Source: an uncultured Lachnospiraceae bacterium
GTDB taxonomy: Bacteria > Bacillota > Clostridia > Lachnospirales > Lachnospiraceae
Reading direction: 5' to 3'
Assembly (NCBI GenBank): GCA_947589175.1
Contig: CANPZR010000048.1
Coordinates: 1 to 12,034 of the forward strand
Length of the DNA: 12,034 nt
Shown here: in pieces, positions 4,191 through 10,286 of the stretch
How positions within the stretch are numbered: position 1 is the first letter of the stretch
Layout: the number at the start of each line of letters is the position of its first letter
Notes under the pieces: generated by a model
The model's input: the letters and a program-made list of their open reading frames with translations, nothing else
Databases searched by the model: none
What the model was told of the DNA's origin: nothing
Translations under genes and position numbers: made by a program

Positions 4191-4799
4191 TTAATGGAAA
4201 TTTCCCCATATGTTGGCGCGGCGGTCTACAAGAGGATTTGCCTTTTTATGGCCGGTCGCCATTTCGTATGAGTAATGATCAAATATGGACTGCAGCCAGT
4301 AAATGGCGTTATCTATGGAAAACCGGGTTCCCTCTACATGGCGCAGTTTTTCCGCCTCGCTGACGTTGCGGCCGCGGGCCTTTGCCAGGCGCCTTAAGAC
4401 GGAATTAGCCTGGTGGCGCTTTTCCCCTAATTCGCCCAAATACTGCGCCGCAAGGTCCGCCGTTTCCACGGCCCATTCCATGACGGAGGCAAGTTCGGCC
4501 TCCATATCATCCAGCACATAGCCGGTCATTTCTTTATATTCTTCCTCGGAAATAGGTGGCTGGTGCAGGGTCTCGCGCCGGCGCTGCATCATTTCCAGGG
4601 CGTCGTTATGAAAGGCGGCCTCCCTTTTTGCCTTGCGGTAGGCGTCCGGGTCTGTTTCACGGGTGGCAGCGTCTAGGGCGGTTTCGGCGGCTTCGCTGGC
4701 GGCCTTTTCCTCCTCTATGCGCTGCTCCAGGTCTGCGAGCTCGGTTTTATAGTCCCGGTCTCGCTTATCAAGGCGGGCTATGATCTGTTCATTGGTCAT
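4191..4799 (-). CDS. Hypothetical coiled-coil protein, 202 aa
   Basis: Start ATG 4799-4797 is preceded by AGAAAGGA. Residues 1-75 (MTNEQIIARLDKRDRDYKTE..., QRIEEEKAASEAAETALDAA) form a highly charged heptad-like region, a probable coiled coil. The rest stays helical up to a more ordered C-terminal part with SIDNAIYWLQSIFDHYSYEM near 163-182. No catalytic motif is visible. It is the first gene after a 170-nt leader that has an operator-like palindrome, two 13-bp direct repeats and an attenuator-like hairpin, so its expression is probably controlled. It could be structural or a DNA-binding accessory protein; the sequence does not decide. Confidence 0.75.
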   Translation of the reverse strand: MTNEQIIARLDKRDRDYKTELADLEQRIEEEKAASEAAETALDAATRETDPDAYRKAKREAAFHNDALEMMQRRRETLHQPPISEEEYKEMTGYVLDDMEAELASVMEWAVETADLAAQYLGELGEKRHQANSVLRRLAKARGRNVSEAEKLRHVEGTRFSIDNAIYWLQSIFDHYSYEMATGHKKANPLVDRRANIWGNFH

Positions 4800-4817
4800 T
4801 TTTATTTTTCCTTTCTG

Positions 4818-4872
4818 AAAAATATATAAGGCGCCTACAACTGGTTACTCTTTTCTGCCAGTTGCAGGCGCC
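4818..4872 (-). terminator. Attenuator-like hairpin in the leader of the 202-aa gene
   Basis: GGCGCCTACAACTGG (4830-4844) pairs with CCAGTTGCAGGCGCC (4858-4872) over 15 bp with one mismatch that becomes G-U in one strand. On the minus strand it is followed by TTATATATTTTT, so it looks like an intrinsic terminator placed between promoter and gene, about 30 bases before the start codon. A 14-codon minus-strand ORF ends with TAA in its loop, but that ORF has no clear ribosome site. Confidence 0.6.
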
Positions 4873-4883
4873 CCTATTCGGCC

Positions 4884-4912
4884 AGTCATACGGCCGTCAA
4901 GTCATACGGCCG
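4884..4912. repeat. Tandem 13-bp direct repeats AGTCATACGGCCG
   Basis: AGTCATACGGCCG occurs at 4884-4896 and again at 4900-4912, three bases apart, in the leader between the promoter and the attenuator-like hairpin. It could be a protein binding site or part of alternative leader structures. Confidence 0.6.
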
Positions 4913-4933
4913 CTATTCGATTTTTGCCCGGCG

Positions 4934-4953
4934 CCGGAGTCCAAATTGGACAC
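4934..4953. promoter_or_regulatory. Palindromic operator-like site, copy 1
   Basis: CCGGAGTCCAAATTGGACAC has a GTCCAA-A-TTGGAC palindrome at its core, flanked further out by GGCGCC on both sides. It matches 8770-8789 at 18 of 20 positions. It lies about 15-35 bases past the predicted transcription start (near 4968), where a bound protein would block transcription of the 202-aa operon. Confidence 0.5.
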
Positions 4954-4974
4954 ATGGGCGGCGCCGCTAAAATG

Positions 4975-5003
4975 ATTTTAGAATAATATCTTGTGTCTGT
5001 CAA
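4975..5003 (-). promoter_or_regulatory. Consensus promoter of the 202-aa/97-aa operon
   Basis: Minus strand TTGACA (5003-4998), 17 bases, TAAAAT (4980-4975). The -35 is perfect. Transcription would begin near 4968, giving a leader of about 170 nt. Confidence 0.85.
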
Positions 5004-5044
5004 TATGGCAGCCGCCCCGTTTTCCGCCCCATTTCTGGCGGCCA

Positions 5045-5126
5045 GGTGGCCGGTATGGCCTCCGGGGGGTGGCAGCTACGCGCCCTGGTTGCTGCAGGTG
5101 GCCGCCCATGGGGGAGCAGCTGCGGG
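5045..5126. repeat. Dispersed intergenic repeat, copy B
   Basis: This copy shares with copy A the blocks GCGCCCTGGTTGCTGCAGGT and GGGGGAGCAGCTGCGGGG, and with copy C the block GGTGGCCGGTATGGCCTCC. It begins four bases past the helicase stop codon. It also has an internal direct repeat, CAGGTGGCCG, at 5044-5053 and 5096-5105. Confidence 0.7.
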
Positions 5127-5129
5127 GGG

Positions 5130-6623
5130 TTATTCTAGGGGCAATTCGTCAAATGGCGCGGCGTCGTTTTCGCCGGGTGCCAGGTTCCTAAACCCGGCCG
5201 GGAGGCTTTCCCGGTCGTGGGGGCTGTCAAGGTCCGGGGAAAAATGGTCGTGGGACATGAAATATTTGAAAAAGCATTTATACGCCTGGCGCCCGTTCCG
5301 GCTTTTAAGGCTCACAAATTCGACTTCTTTAGGGTCCTTTTTGGCCGCTTCATATAGGGCGTCTTTTTTTGCCTTTACGGTGGTTTCTTTCCCGTTCTGG
5401 CGGCCGGCGGCGGTGTAAAATTCGTCATCTTCCAGCGCAGACAGCTGCAGGCCCCAAACATAGTCGCAAGTAAATTCGATCATGCCTGTTTCTTTGAAAG
5501 CCTCATAACTCACGGGGGAGGTGTAGCTGGCCCGGTTAAAATTGCTTATCAAAATAACGAGCAGTTCGTTACTAACCTGCATGGCCTTAAAGGTTTTTAC
5601 TATGTGATCCGTAGCAAGGCGAATATCCCCACGAAATCCCGCCGGCGGTGCCACAAGTTGCAGGTAGTCCACGAAAACGACGGGCCGGCGGCCGGTCCTG
5701 GATATGTACCCCTCAACGTATGCCTGTATATCTTCGGCGGTGGTTGTGAAGTTGCAGCGGACAATTACGAAACGGTCGGCCACGGTGGCCGCGTATTCCC
5801 GCTTTACATCCTCCAGAGCCGCGCTGCTGGCGCCGTTTTTTATGTCTATGTTATTTATGTGGGAAAAAGGGTCTTTCAAGTACAGGCGCCGCGCCAGGCT
5901 CTTTGTGATAAGTTCGACGGGTTCCTGTTCCATGGCAAAATATAGGACTGTTTCGCCGGCGGCCGCCAGGTTGTCCGCCAGGTTCACGGCAAAGGTCGTT
6001 TTGCCGAGGCTGGCAGAGCCGCCCAGGGCAGCGAGGCCGGGGTAAAGGGTCAAATAACTATCTATGTTGGCAAAGCCTGTTTTCCTTTGGCTGTATTTTT
6101 TGAAATATGCTATGTCCGTTTCAAAGCGGCCGGCGGCCAGGTATTCCCCCACGTCGTAGGGGGCAAAAGCCGGTTTACGGCCCGCCAGGTGCTTTGCGGT
6201 GGCCGCTACTCCGGCGGCGGCGTCCATCTGATCCAAGGCGGCCGCCAGGGTCGGCGCGGTGGCCACGGATAGCGCGGCGGTCTGCAAATGCCGGAGGGCG
6301 GCGCCCTGGTGCAGTTCGGCGCAATAGGCGCCTACATTCGCGGCCGTGGGCGTGTTGTTCATGCAGGTAAAAGCAAGGTCCATAAGGTCGCCGCCGGCGC
6401 GGTTCACGATCGTTACGGGGTCCACGGTGGCCCCGCTGGTGAATAAATCCCGCGCCGCTTCAAAGAGCCGGCGGTATTTATCATGCTGGAAATCTTCGGC
6501 GGTGATGGCGGCCAGTATTTCGGGTATGCTGCGGGCGTCAATGAACATGGCGCCGATAATGGCCTGCTCTGTCAGTTCCAGCGCGGCGGCCTCCGGGGCG
6601 GTGGTTTCTGTAATCGCTTCCAT
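5130..6623 (-). CDS. DnaB-family replicative DNA helicase, 497 aa
   Basis: Start ATG 6623-6621 is preceded by AGGAGGGCAAACC. An upstream TTG at 6692 in the same frame is really the -35 box of the promoter. The N-terminal domain (about 15-140) has the DnaB pattern LTEQAIIGAMFID...EDFQHDKYRRLFEAA...ATVDPVTI. The RecA-like motor follows: Walker A GSASLGKT (202-209), an acidic MEQE segment (231-234), Walker B VVFVDYLQL (315-323) and the SNFNR motif near 360-364 (SQLNR in classic DnaB). The enzyme should form a hexamer that unwinds DNA at the fork. Length is near the usual 440-480. It sits next to the iterons and the putative initiator, so it probably serves plasmid replication. No helicase loader gene is recognisable, so the initiator or a host loader must do that job. 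Confidence 0.95.
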   Translation of the reverse strand: MEAITETTAPEAAALELTEQAIIGAMFIDARSIPEILAAITAEDFQHDKYRRLFEAARDLFTSGATVDPVTIVNRAGGDLMDLAFTCMNNTPTAANVGAYCAELHQGAALRHLQTAALSVATAPTLAAALDQMDAAAGVAATAKHLAGRKPAFAPYDVGEYLAAGRFETDIAYFKKYSQRKTGFANIDSYLTLYPGLAALGGSASLGKTTFAVNLADNLAAAGETVLYFAMEQEPVELITKSLARRLYLKDPFSHINNIDIKNGASSAALEDVKREYAATVADRFVIVRCNFTTTAEDIQAYVEGYISRTGRRPVVFVDYLQLVAPPAGFRGDIRLATDHIVKTFKAMQVSNELLVILISNFNRASYTSPVSYEAFKETGMIEFTCDYVWGLQLSALEDDEFYTAAGRQNGKETTVKAKKDALYEAAKKDPKEVEFVSLKSRNGRQAYKCFFKYFMSHDHFSPDLDSPHDRESLPAGFRNLAPGENDAAPFDELPLE

Positions 6624-6662
6624 GGTTTGCCCTCCTTTTCTTGGGGTTTTTCTGCGGCTCAT

Positions 6663-6692
6663 AAGATACGGCGGCGGGGCGGCGGCTGTCAA
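6663..6692 (-). promoter_or_regulatory. Helicase promoter
   Basis: Minus strand TTGACA (6692-6687), 18 bases of pure G/C, then TATCTT (6668-6663). The start would be near 6656, about 33 bases before the ATG. The all-GC spacer is unusual and may make the promoter dependent on supercoiling. Confidence 0.65.
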
Positions 6693-6710
6693 GCCGAGCC
6701 GAGCCGCTGA

Positions 6711-6748
6711 TACAAATAATCTACAAAGATTATTTACAAATAATATAC
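6711..6748. other. AT-rich repeat block, probable DNA unwinding element
   Basis: TACAAATAAT occurs at 6711-6720 and 6735-6744 with TACAAAGATTAT between them, and AAATAATC/GATTATTT forms an 8-bp inverted repeat (6714-6721 and 6728-6735). It is the most AT-rich patch of the origin region and lies beside the iterons, as unwinding regions do in iteron plasmids. Confidence 0.55.
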
Positions 6749-6764
6749 GGCGTTTTTGGCAAAA

Positions 6765-6805
6765 CCCGCAACCGCTTGCGCCGCAAGGCTTTGCGGGCTT
6801 TTTTT
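6765..6805 (+). terminator. Strong palindromic terminator beside the iterons (possibly bidirectional)
   Basis: CCCGCAA (6765-6771) pairs with TTGCGGG (6791-6797), enclosing CTTGCG-C-CGCAAG (6775-6787). Seven T residues follow on the plus strand (6799-6805), and TTTTG follows on the minus strand. It could stop transcripts from crossing the origin in either direction. The inner part resembles the hairpin at 2304-2328. Confidence 0.65.
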
Positions 6806-6814
6806 CTTGGGTCC

Positions 6815-6912
6815 GCGTAACGGTATTTCATGCTATGCGTAACGGTATTTCATGCTATCCGACAAAAAGCGTAACGGTATTTCATGCTATGCGTAACGGT
6901 ATTTCATGCTAT
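6815..6912. repeat. Four 22-bp iterons, probable replication origin core
   Basis: Four identical 22-bp units with core TAACGGTATTTCATGCTA lie at 6815-6836, 6837-6858, 6869-6890 and 6891-6912. They are arranged as two head-to-tail pairs separated by 10 bp, so the pair repeats every 54 bp. The 22-bp period places successive sites on the same DNA face. Direct repeats of this size beside an initiator gene and an AT-rich block are the hallmark of iteron-controlled plasmid origins. The initiator binds them both to start replication and to limit copy number. Confidence 0.9.
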
Positions 6913-7017
6913 CCGGCCGCTATTCTGTGGGTGTAGGCGGCAGCATTTCGCGCCTATACAAAATGTTATCAACGGGCCGGGGGCAGTGGTAGCCGTTTCG
7001 GCTCTTTCCCGGCGCCA

Positions 7018-7083
7018 GGTGGCCGGTATGGCCTCCGGGGGGGGGTGGCAGCTGCGCGCCCTGGTCACTGCAGCTGGCCGCCG
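7018..7083. repeat. Dispersed intergenic repeat, copy C
   Basis: It shares GGTGGCCGGTATGGCCTCC with copy B and CAGCTGCGCGCCCTGGT with copy A, in the same orientation, but lacks the GGGGGAGCAGCTGCGG extension. It starts 43 bases past the initiator stop codon. Confidence 0.7.
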
Positions 7084-7084
7084 G

Positions 7085-7122
7085 CTTATACACACACATT
7101 ACATTGTATGTGTATGTATAAG
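7085..7122. repeat. 38-bp inverted repeat with DnaA-box and TGTGTATGTA motif (motif site 2)
   Basis: CTTATACACACACAT (7085-7099) and ATGTGTATGTATAAG (7108-7122) are 15-bp arms with one mismatch. The left arm contains TTATACACA (7086-7094), an exact match to the TTATNCACA DnaA-box consensus. It begins three bases past the initiator stop. It could bind DnaA at the origin, bind the partition protein (the motif is shared with sites at 555-580 and 11068-11102), or act as a weak hairpin at the end of the initiator mRNA. Confidence 0.6.
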
Positions 7123-7125
7123 GCC

Positions 7126-8694
7126 TCATATAGTGCCTATATCTATTTTTACGCCTATATGCCTTTGCCCTTTCACAAGGGGGGAAAAGGATTGTATAAA
7201 GCCCTTTTTGCACCATACGCCTAGAATGGCGTCTATTTTTTCCCTGTCTTTTTTGGCCTCCTGGCGGACCTTGGATTTATAGGAGGCGTCGCTGGAATAC
7301 CGGCTCTTATCTATTCGGGTGTCCGGGGGTGCTATGGCCGTTTTTTTGTAAAGGGTCTCATAAAGGATCGTGCAGCTTGCCCGCGCGCCGCTTCTCATAA
7401 GCTGGATTTGCTGGAGTAGGTATTGACGAAATTCTATTGTGTTTCCGTCGTTCCCGGTGGCAGCTGAAGTGTCAAGCATGGGAAAGTCTACCCATAGCAA
7501 ATGATTCTTTGCCCGGTTGTAGGTGTACAGGATCGGCTCGCTTTCTATCATGTACCCCTCCACGGTGCGCCCCTTTTCGGTTGTGAATGATACAAGATCG
7601 GCTTTCAATAGGTAGGTGTCAACGGAGCCTTTTACTAGGCGCTTATCATCCAGGGAAAGCCGCCTTTCCTGTATTTCATGGGAAAGGTCTAAAAAAATTC
7701 GCGTAAACCGCATTTTATCCAGGCTTTCCCGGACGCGCTGCAGCTGCTTCTCCGACGGGGTCCAGCCTTTGCGGGTTTCGCCGTTGGTTATCCTCCAAAG
7801 TTCCTGCAGGGTAACAAGTAGCGGCCGGTTTGGGTATTCTCTACGATGGTAGTGCCACAAAGTAGATACGGAGTTGTATATGGCATTATCAAAGGCCGTC
7901 ATTGGCCGGGAAATCTGCAGGCCTGGGCCGTCATACCGCAAAGAAACATATACAGGGATTGACGGCCCTCTGGGCGCCTGTTCGACGCCCCATAATAGTT
8001 GCATTTGGCCGTTTATTTCTGTGCTTTTTCCTGGGCGTGATATAAGCTGGTGGTTTACTTTGTCGTTCATAAGGCCATACGTTTTGACGGGTGGCAGCGG
8101 TGCTCGGCTGGGGGCGTCTACGCCCAGGGCGCGCATATCAACCGGCCGGCTGGGGTCTGTGTATATGTATGGGCTTGTGCTGATATACGCATAAATATAG
8201 TCGCGCAGTTCGGCGGTTTCGTCCGGGTGACTTTTAAGGGCGGCAAAGTGGAGGCGCAATTCTGCGCGCAGGCGGCCCAGGGCTTCGGTGCTGTCCATCC
8301 TGGGAGTGTCCTGGCGTGGCTTCATGGGGCCGCTGGGGCCGGAGGCGGCGTCAAAGAGCATTTTTCGCGGGTCATATACAAGGTCGTATTTTTCCTTTTC
8401 CGCGCAAATTTTCTCTATGATAGCCGGCGCCAGGTGCTTTGCGTCTGTAAGGATCGCCGCCGGGTCCCCGCCCAGGGCGTCAAAGCGGGCCTTTTCAAAG
8501 GTTTCTATAAGGGCTGTAAATTCTTCCATGCGCCCATCCTCAAGGGCAACGCGGCGCTCTCTCATTTTGGGCAGGTCTTTAGACCGCGCCGGGAGGGTTG
8601 CCATTTCTTCGTCCAGGGCGTCAAGCTGGGCGGCATATCGGGCGTCTATGGCTGTAAGCTGTTCCCATTCTTGGGGGGTGTATTCTAAAATCAC
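7126..8694 (-). CDS. Putative plasmid replication initiator, 522 aa
   Basis: The frame starts at GTG 8694, with AAAGGAGG 12 bases upstream (a long spacing). Residues 1-75 are charged and helical, probably coiled-coil. Residues about 265-340 look like a winged helix (FDNAIYNSVSTLWHYHRREY, TLQELWRITNG, TPSEKQLQRVRESLDKMRFT). Residues about 395-520 look like a second one (LLWVDFPMLD, TIEFRQYLLQQIQLM, SYKSKVRQEAKKDREKIDAIL). Tandem winged helices are the plan of iteron-binding Rep proteins, and the gene ends 214 bases from four iterons and precedes the DnaB gene. The name is therefore an inference from fold pattern and context, not from a clear family motif. It is longer than typical Rep proteins; the extra N-terminal part may bind the helicase or control dimerisation. 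Confidence 0.7.
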   Translation of the reverse strand: MILEYTPQEWEQLTAIDARYAAQLDALDEEMATLPARSKDLPKMRERRVALEDGRMEEFTALIETFEKARFDALGGDPAAILTDAKHLAPAIIEKICAEKEKYDLVYDPRKMLFDAASGPSGPMKPRQDTPRMDSTEALGRLRAELRLHFAALKSHPDETAELRDYIYAYISTSPYIYTDPSRPVDMRALGVDAPSRAPLPPVKTYGLMNDKVNHQLISRPGKSTEINGQMQLLWGVEQAPRGPSIPVYVSLRYDGPGLQISRPMTAFDNAIYNSVSTLWHYHRREYPNRPLLVTLQELWRITNGETRKGWTPSEKQLQRVRESLDKMRFTRIFLDLSHEIQERRLSLDDKRLVKGSVDTYLLKADLVSFTTEKGRTVEGYMIESEPILYTYNRAKNHLLWVDFPMLDTSAATGNDGNTIEFRQYLLQQIQLMRSGARASCTILYETLYKKTAIAPPDTRIDKSRYSSDASYKSKVRQEAKKDREKIDAILGVWCKKGFIQSFSPLVKGQRHIGVKIDIGTI

Positions 8695-8732
8695 GGCCGG
8701 GGTTCGCCTCCTTTTTTTATTTCCGATAATGA

Positions 8733-9011
8733 TTATTTCTTGCTGTTAGTCTGAAATTCGGGCGCGTCGCCGGTGTCCGAATTGGACACGATGGTAGCCG
8801 GGGCGCTGTGATCCAGGGCGGCCGCCTGGTAGATACGCGGGCGGCCGTTTTTTGGCGGCGTAAAGGCGGCCAGGTCGCCGGCGGGAATTTTCCATTGTCC
8901 ATCTTTGACGGCTGGCAGGTAGCCCCGCCGAATCCATTTGTAAACGGTTCTATGCCCTACGTCATACATGGCGGCCACTTCATGCGGCCGGTAAAATGAC
9001 TTTTCTTCCAT
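8733..9011 (-). CDS. Excisionase-type helix-turn-helix protein, 92 aa
   Basis: Start ATG 9011-9009, with a modest AGGA 13 bases upstream next to the previous gene's TAG. Residues 5-52 (FYRPHEVAAMYDVGHRTVYK, then WIRRGYLPAVKDGQWKIPAGDLAAF) are a classic winged HTH_17 fold of the Xis/MerR type. The C-terminal 40 residues are probably disordered. It is the second of two such genes in a row, just upstream of the initiator, and it may regulate the initiator or act as a directionality factor for a recombinase. The palindrome at 8770-8789 lies within its last codons. Confidence 0.85.
   Translation of the reverse strand: MEEKSFYRPHEVAAMYDVGHRTVYKWIRRGYLPAVKDGQWKIPAGDLAAFTPPKNGRPRIYQAAALDHSAPATIVSNSDTGDAPEFQTNSKK
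8770..8789. promoter_or_regulatory. Palindromic operator-like site, copy 2
   Basis: CCGGTGTCCGAATTGGACAC contains the 17-bp palindrome GTGTCC-GAATT-GGACAC (8773-8789), nearly perfect. It matches 4934-4953 at 18 of 20 positions. It lies inside the 3' end of the 92-aa gene, about 76-95 bases upstream of the initiator start, so a regulator bound here could limit initiator transcription. Confidence 0.5.
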
Positions 9012-9026
9012 ATTGCCGGGGCCGTC

Positions 9027-9347
9027 CTATTTGAGGCAGTCAAGGCCAGTATAACCCTCGCCCGCATATACGCTGGCAGCCCTGGCGCGCCGGCGGGCCT
9101 GGGCCGCCGTGAGGGCCGGCTCTTTTTCTATGATGGCGGCAACGGCCTCCGGGGCCGGTTTTGTGGCGGGCGGCTGGGCGGCCTGGTAGCAGCTGCGCAT
9201 ATAGGCGTCAAGATCGGCCGCCGAAATTCGCACGGACCGGCCTATCCGATAGCAGGCCAGGAGGCGCTCGGAGGTCAATTTGTAAACGGTCTTTGCCGGG
9301 ACGCCCAGGCGGGCGGCGGCGTCCTTGACTGTAAGCATATTCGCCAT
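9027..9347 (-). CDS. Excisionase-type helix-turn-helix protein, 106 aa
   Basis: ATG 9347-9345 overlaps the previous stop as TAATG, and its GGAGGGGG ribosome site lies within the end of that gene, so translation is coupled. Residues 4-50 (MLTVKDAAARLGVPAKTVYK, RIGRSVRISAADLDAYM) are a textbook excisionase/AlpA-type winged helix-turn-helix. The tail is Ala/Pro-rich, then basic (ARRRARAASVYAGEGYTG). It may control the direction of the 318-aa recombinase or regulate the partition/replication operon. Confidence 0.9.
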   Translation of the reverse strand: MANMLTVKDAAARLGVPAKTVYKLTSERLLACYRIGRSVRISAADLDAYMRSCYQAAQPPATKPAPEAVAAIIEKEPALTAAQARRRARAASVYAGEGYTGLDCLK

Positions 9348-9637
9348 TATTCCCCCTCCTGGGCTGTCAAGTAGGCCTCTATGATCTGGTTTATTTTCTG
9401 GTTTACACTTAACCCCTCGTCGTCACATACGCGCTTCAAGACTTCATAAACGGACGGCCGGAGGAGTAGCTGTATGCGGCGGGTTTTGGACTCCTGCACA
9501 ATTTTGTACCCTATTGGCAAGGGGATATTTTCAAAGTCTGCCACGCTGGCAGCGCGGGCAGGTTCCGGCGCGGCCGGTTCCTGTTCGCTGATAAAAAAGG
9601 CGGTCGGGTTTCCCTTAAAATTCTTTTTGTTGCTCAT
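9347..9637 (-). CDS. Ribbon-helix-helix DNA-binding protein, probable ParA partner, 96 aa
   Basis: Start ATG 9637-9635 follows AAAGGAGG. Residues 1-50 form a probably flexible N-terminus. Residues 51-91 show beta strand TRRIQLLLRP, helix SVYEVLKRVCDDEG and helix LSVNQKINQIIEAYL, the ribbon-helix-helix pattern of CopG, ParG and omega-type proteins. With ParA in the same operon, the likely role is the centromere-binding protein of a type Ib partition system. It would bind parS, stimulate the ATPase through its N-terminal tail, and repress its own operon. The TGTGTATGTA repeats upstream of parA (11068-11102) are the best candidate binding sites. Confidence 0.8.
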   Translation of the reverse strand: MSNKKNFKGNPTAFFISEQEPAAPEPARAASVADFENIPLPIGYKIVQESKTRRIQLLLRPSVYEVLKRVCDDEGLSVNQKINQIIEAYLTAQEGE

Positions 9638-9650
9638 GTTAAAGCCTCCT

Positions 9651-10286
9651 TTAGTGCCTGTCCATAAAATCGGACAGCTGAATTATGTTATTTTCCGTCT
9701 GGCGAGGGTAGACGGTGGCCCATTGTTTTTCTATCGCCGTTCCCAGGAGGGAGAACATTTCGAGCCGGGGCGCTGCGCTGTGTATGGCGCCGGATTTAAG
9801 GCGGTCAACTATGTTTCTGGCCTGCCAGGCCGTCCTAATTGGGTTCCCCATCTGTGCGCGCATATCCGCAAAATCTAAAAGCCGGTGATATAGTCCAGGA
9901 TCGCGGCGGGGGTCTGGGAATTTATCGAAAACGCGGCGGGCCGTTTCTGCTAGTGGTTCATGCGGGCGCGGTTCTTTAAGGTTCGTTTGGATTTTCGGCG
10001 GGGCGGCCAGTTCGGATGTAATGGGGAAATAGCCGAGGCAAAAGAAACGGGCGCCGGTGGGCTGGTTGCTGGTACAAAACGCCAGGTATAGGGCGCGGCC
10101 GTCCGGGGTCCGCTTCCTATATATGCCCGTCATAAAGCCGGCGGCGGCGTCAATGCCTTTTCCCATGGCCGCCAGGGCGGCGGGCCAGGAAATCCCCTTA
10201 AACTGGCCGGCGGCGGTCGATGATAAGAGAATTTCATAATAAAAAAGGTCCGAAATTTCGCCTATATGCGGCGCGCCTGTGTTCAT
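9651..10286 (-). CDS. Hypothetical protein in the partition operon, 211 aa
   Basis: ATG 10286-10284 overlaps the ParA stop as ATGA; the end overlaps the ribosome site of the ribbon-helix-helix gene. The N-terminal half (about 1-90) looks globular and mixed (GEISDLFYYEILLSSTAAGQ, YRKRTPDGRALYLAF). The second half (about 110-211) is mostly helical with PRRDPGLYHRLLDFADMRAQ. No membrane segment or known motif was seen. Its place between ParA and the probable DNA-binding partner, with coupled translation, suggests a partition or copy-control function, but no family is recognised. Confidence 0.8.
   Translation of the reverse strand: MNTGAPHIGEISDLFYYEILLSSTAAGQFKGISWPAALAAMGKGIDAAAGFMTGIYRKRTPDGRALYLAFCTSNQPTGARFFCLGYFPITSELAAPPKIQTNLKEPRPHEPLAETARRVFDKFPDPRRDPGLYHRLLDFADMRAQMGNPIRTAWQARNIVDRLKSGAIHSAAPRLEMFSLLGTAIEKQWATVYPRQTENNIIQLSDFMDRH

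Larger units (their letters stand above)
6624..7125. other. Putative origin region (oriV) between initiator and helicase genes
   Basis: This 502-base non-coding stretch contains, from the initiator stop leftward: a 38-bp inverted repeat with a DnaA-box match (7085-7122), dispersed repeat copy C (7018-7083), about 100 bases with no recognised element, four iterons (6815-6912), a strong palindrome/terminator (6765-6805), an AT-rich repeat block (6711-6748) and the helicase promoter (6663-6692). Short minus-strand frames here overlap the repeats and lack ribosome sites. The combination supports a theta-type origin. Which parts are essential cannot be read from the sequence. Confidence 0.75.

Noticed and set aside
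5130..6692. Longer helicase start at TTG 6692
   Set aside because: That TTG is the first part of the TTGACA -35 box; the ATG at 6623 has an ideal ribosome site and begins the usual DnaB N-terminus.
6815..6912. CRISPR array reading of the four 22-bp repeats
   Set aside because: The units are mostly adjacent with no unique spacers, there are no cas genes, and they sit beside an initiator gene; iterons fit.
6904..7216. Short minus-strand frames (63 and 98 aa) in the origin region
   Set aside because: They cover iterons, repeat copy C and the 38-bp palindrome and lack ribosome sites; non-coding origin DNA explains them better.
8717..8760. Separate promoter for the initiator in the gap before 8694
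   Set aside because: The gap is AT-rich with an ATAAT-G-ATTAT palindrome, but no acceptable -35/-10 pair could be placed; operon read-through is simpler.
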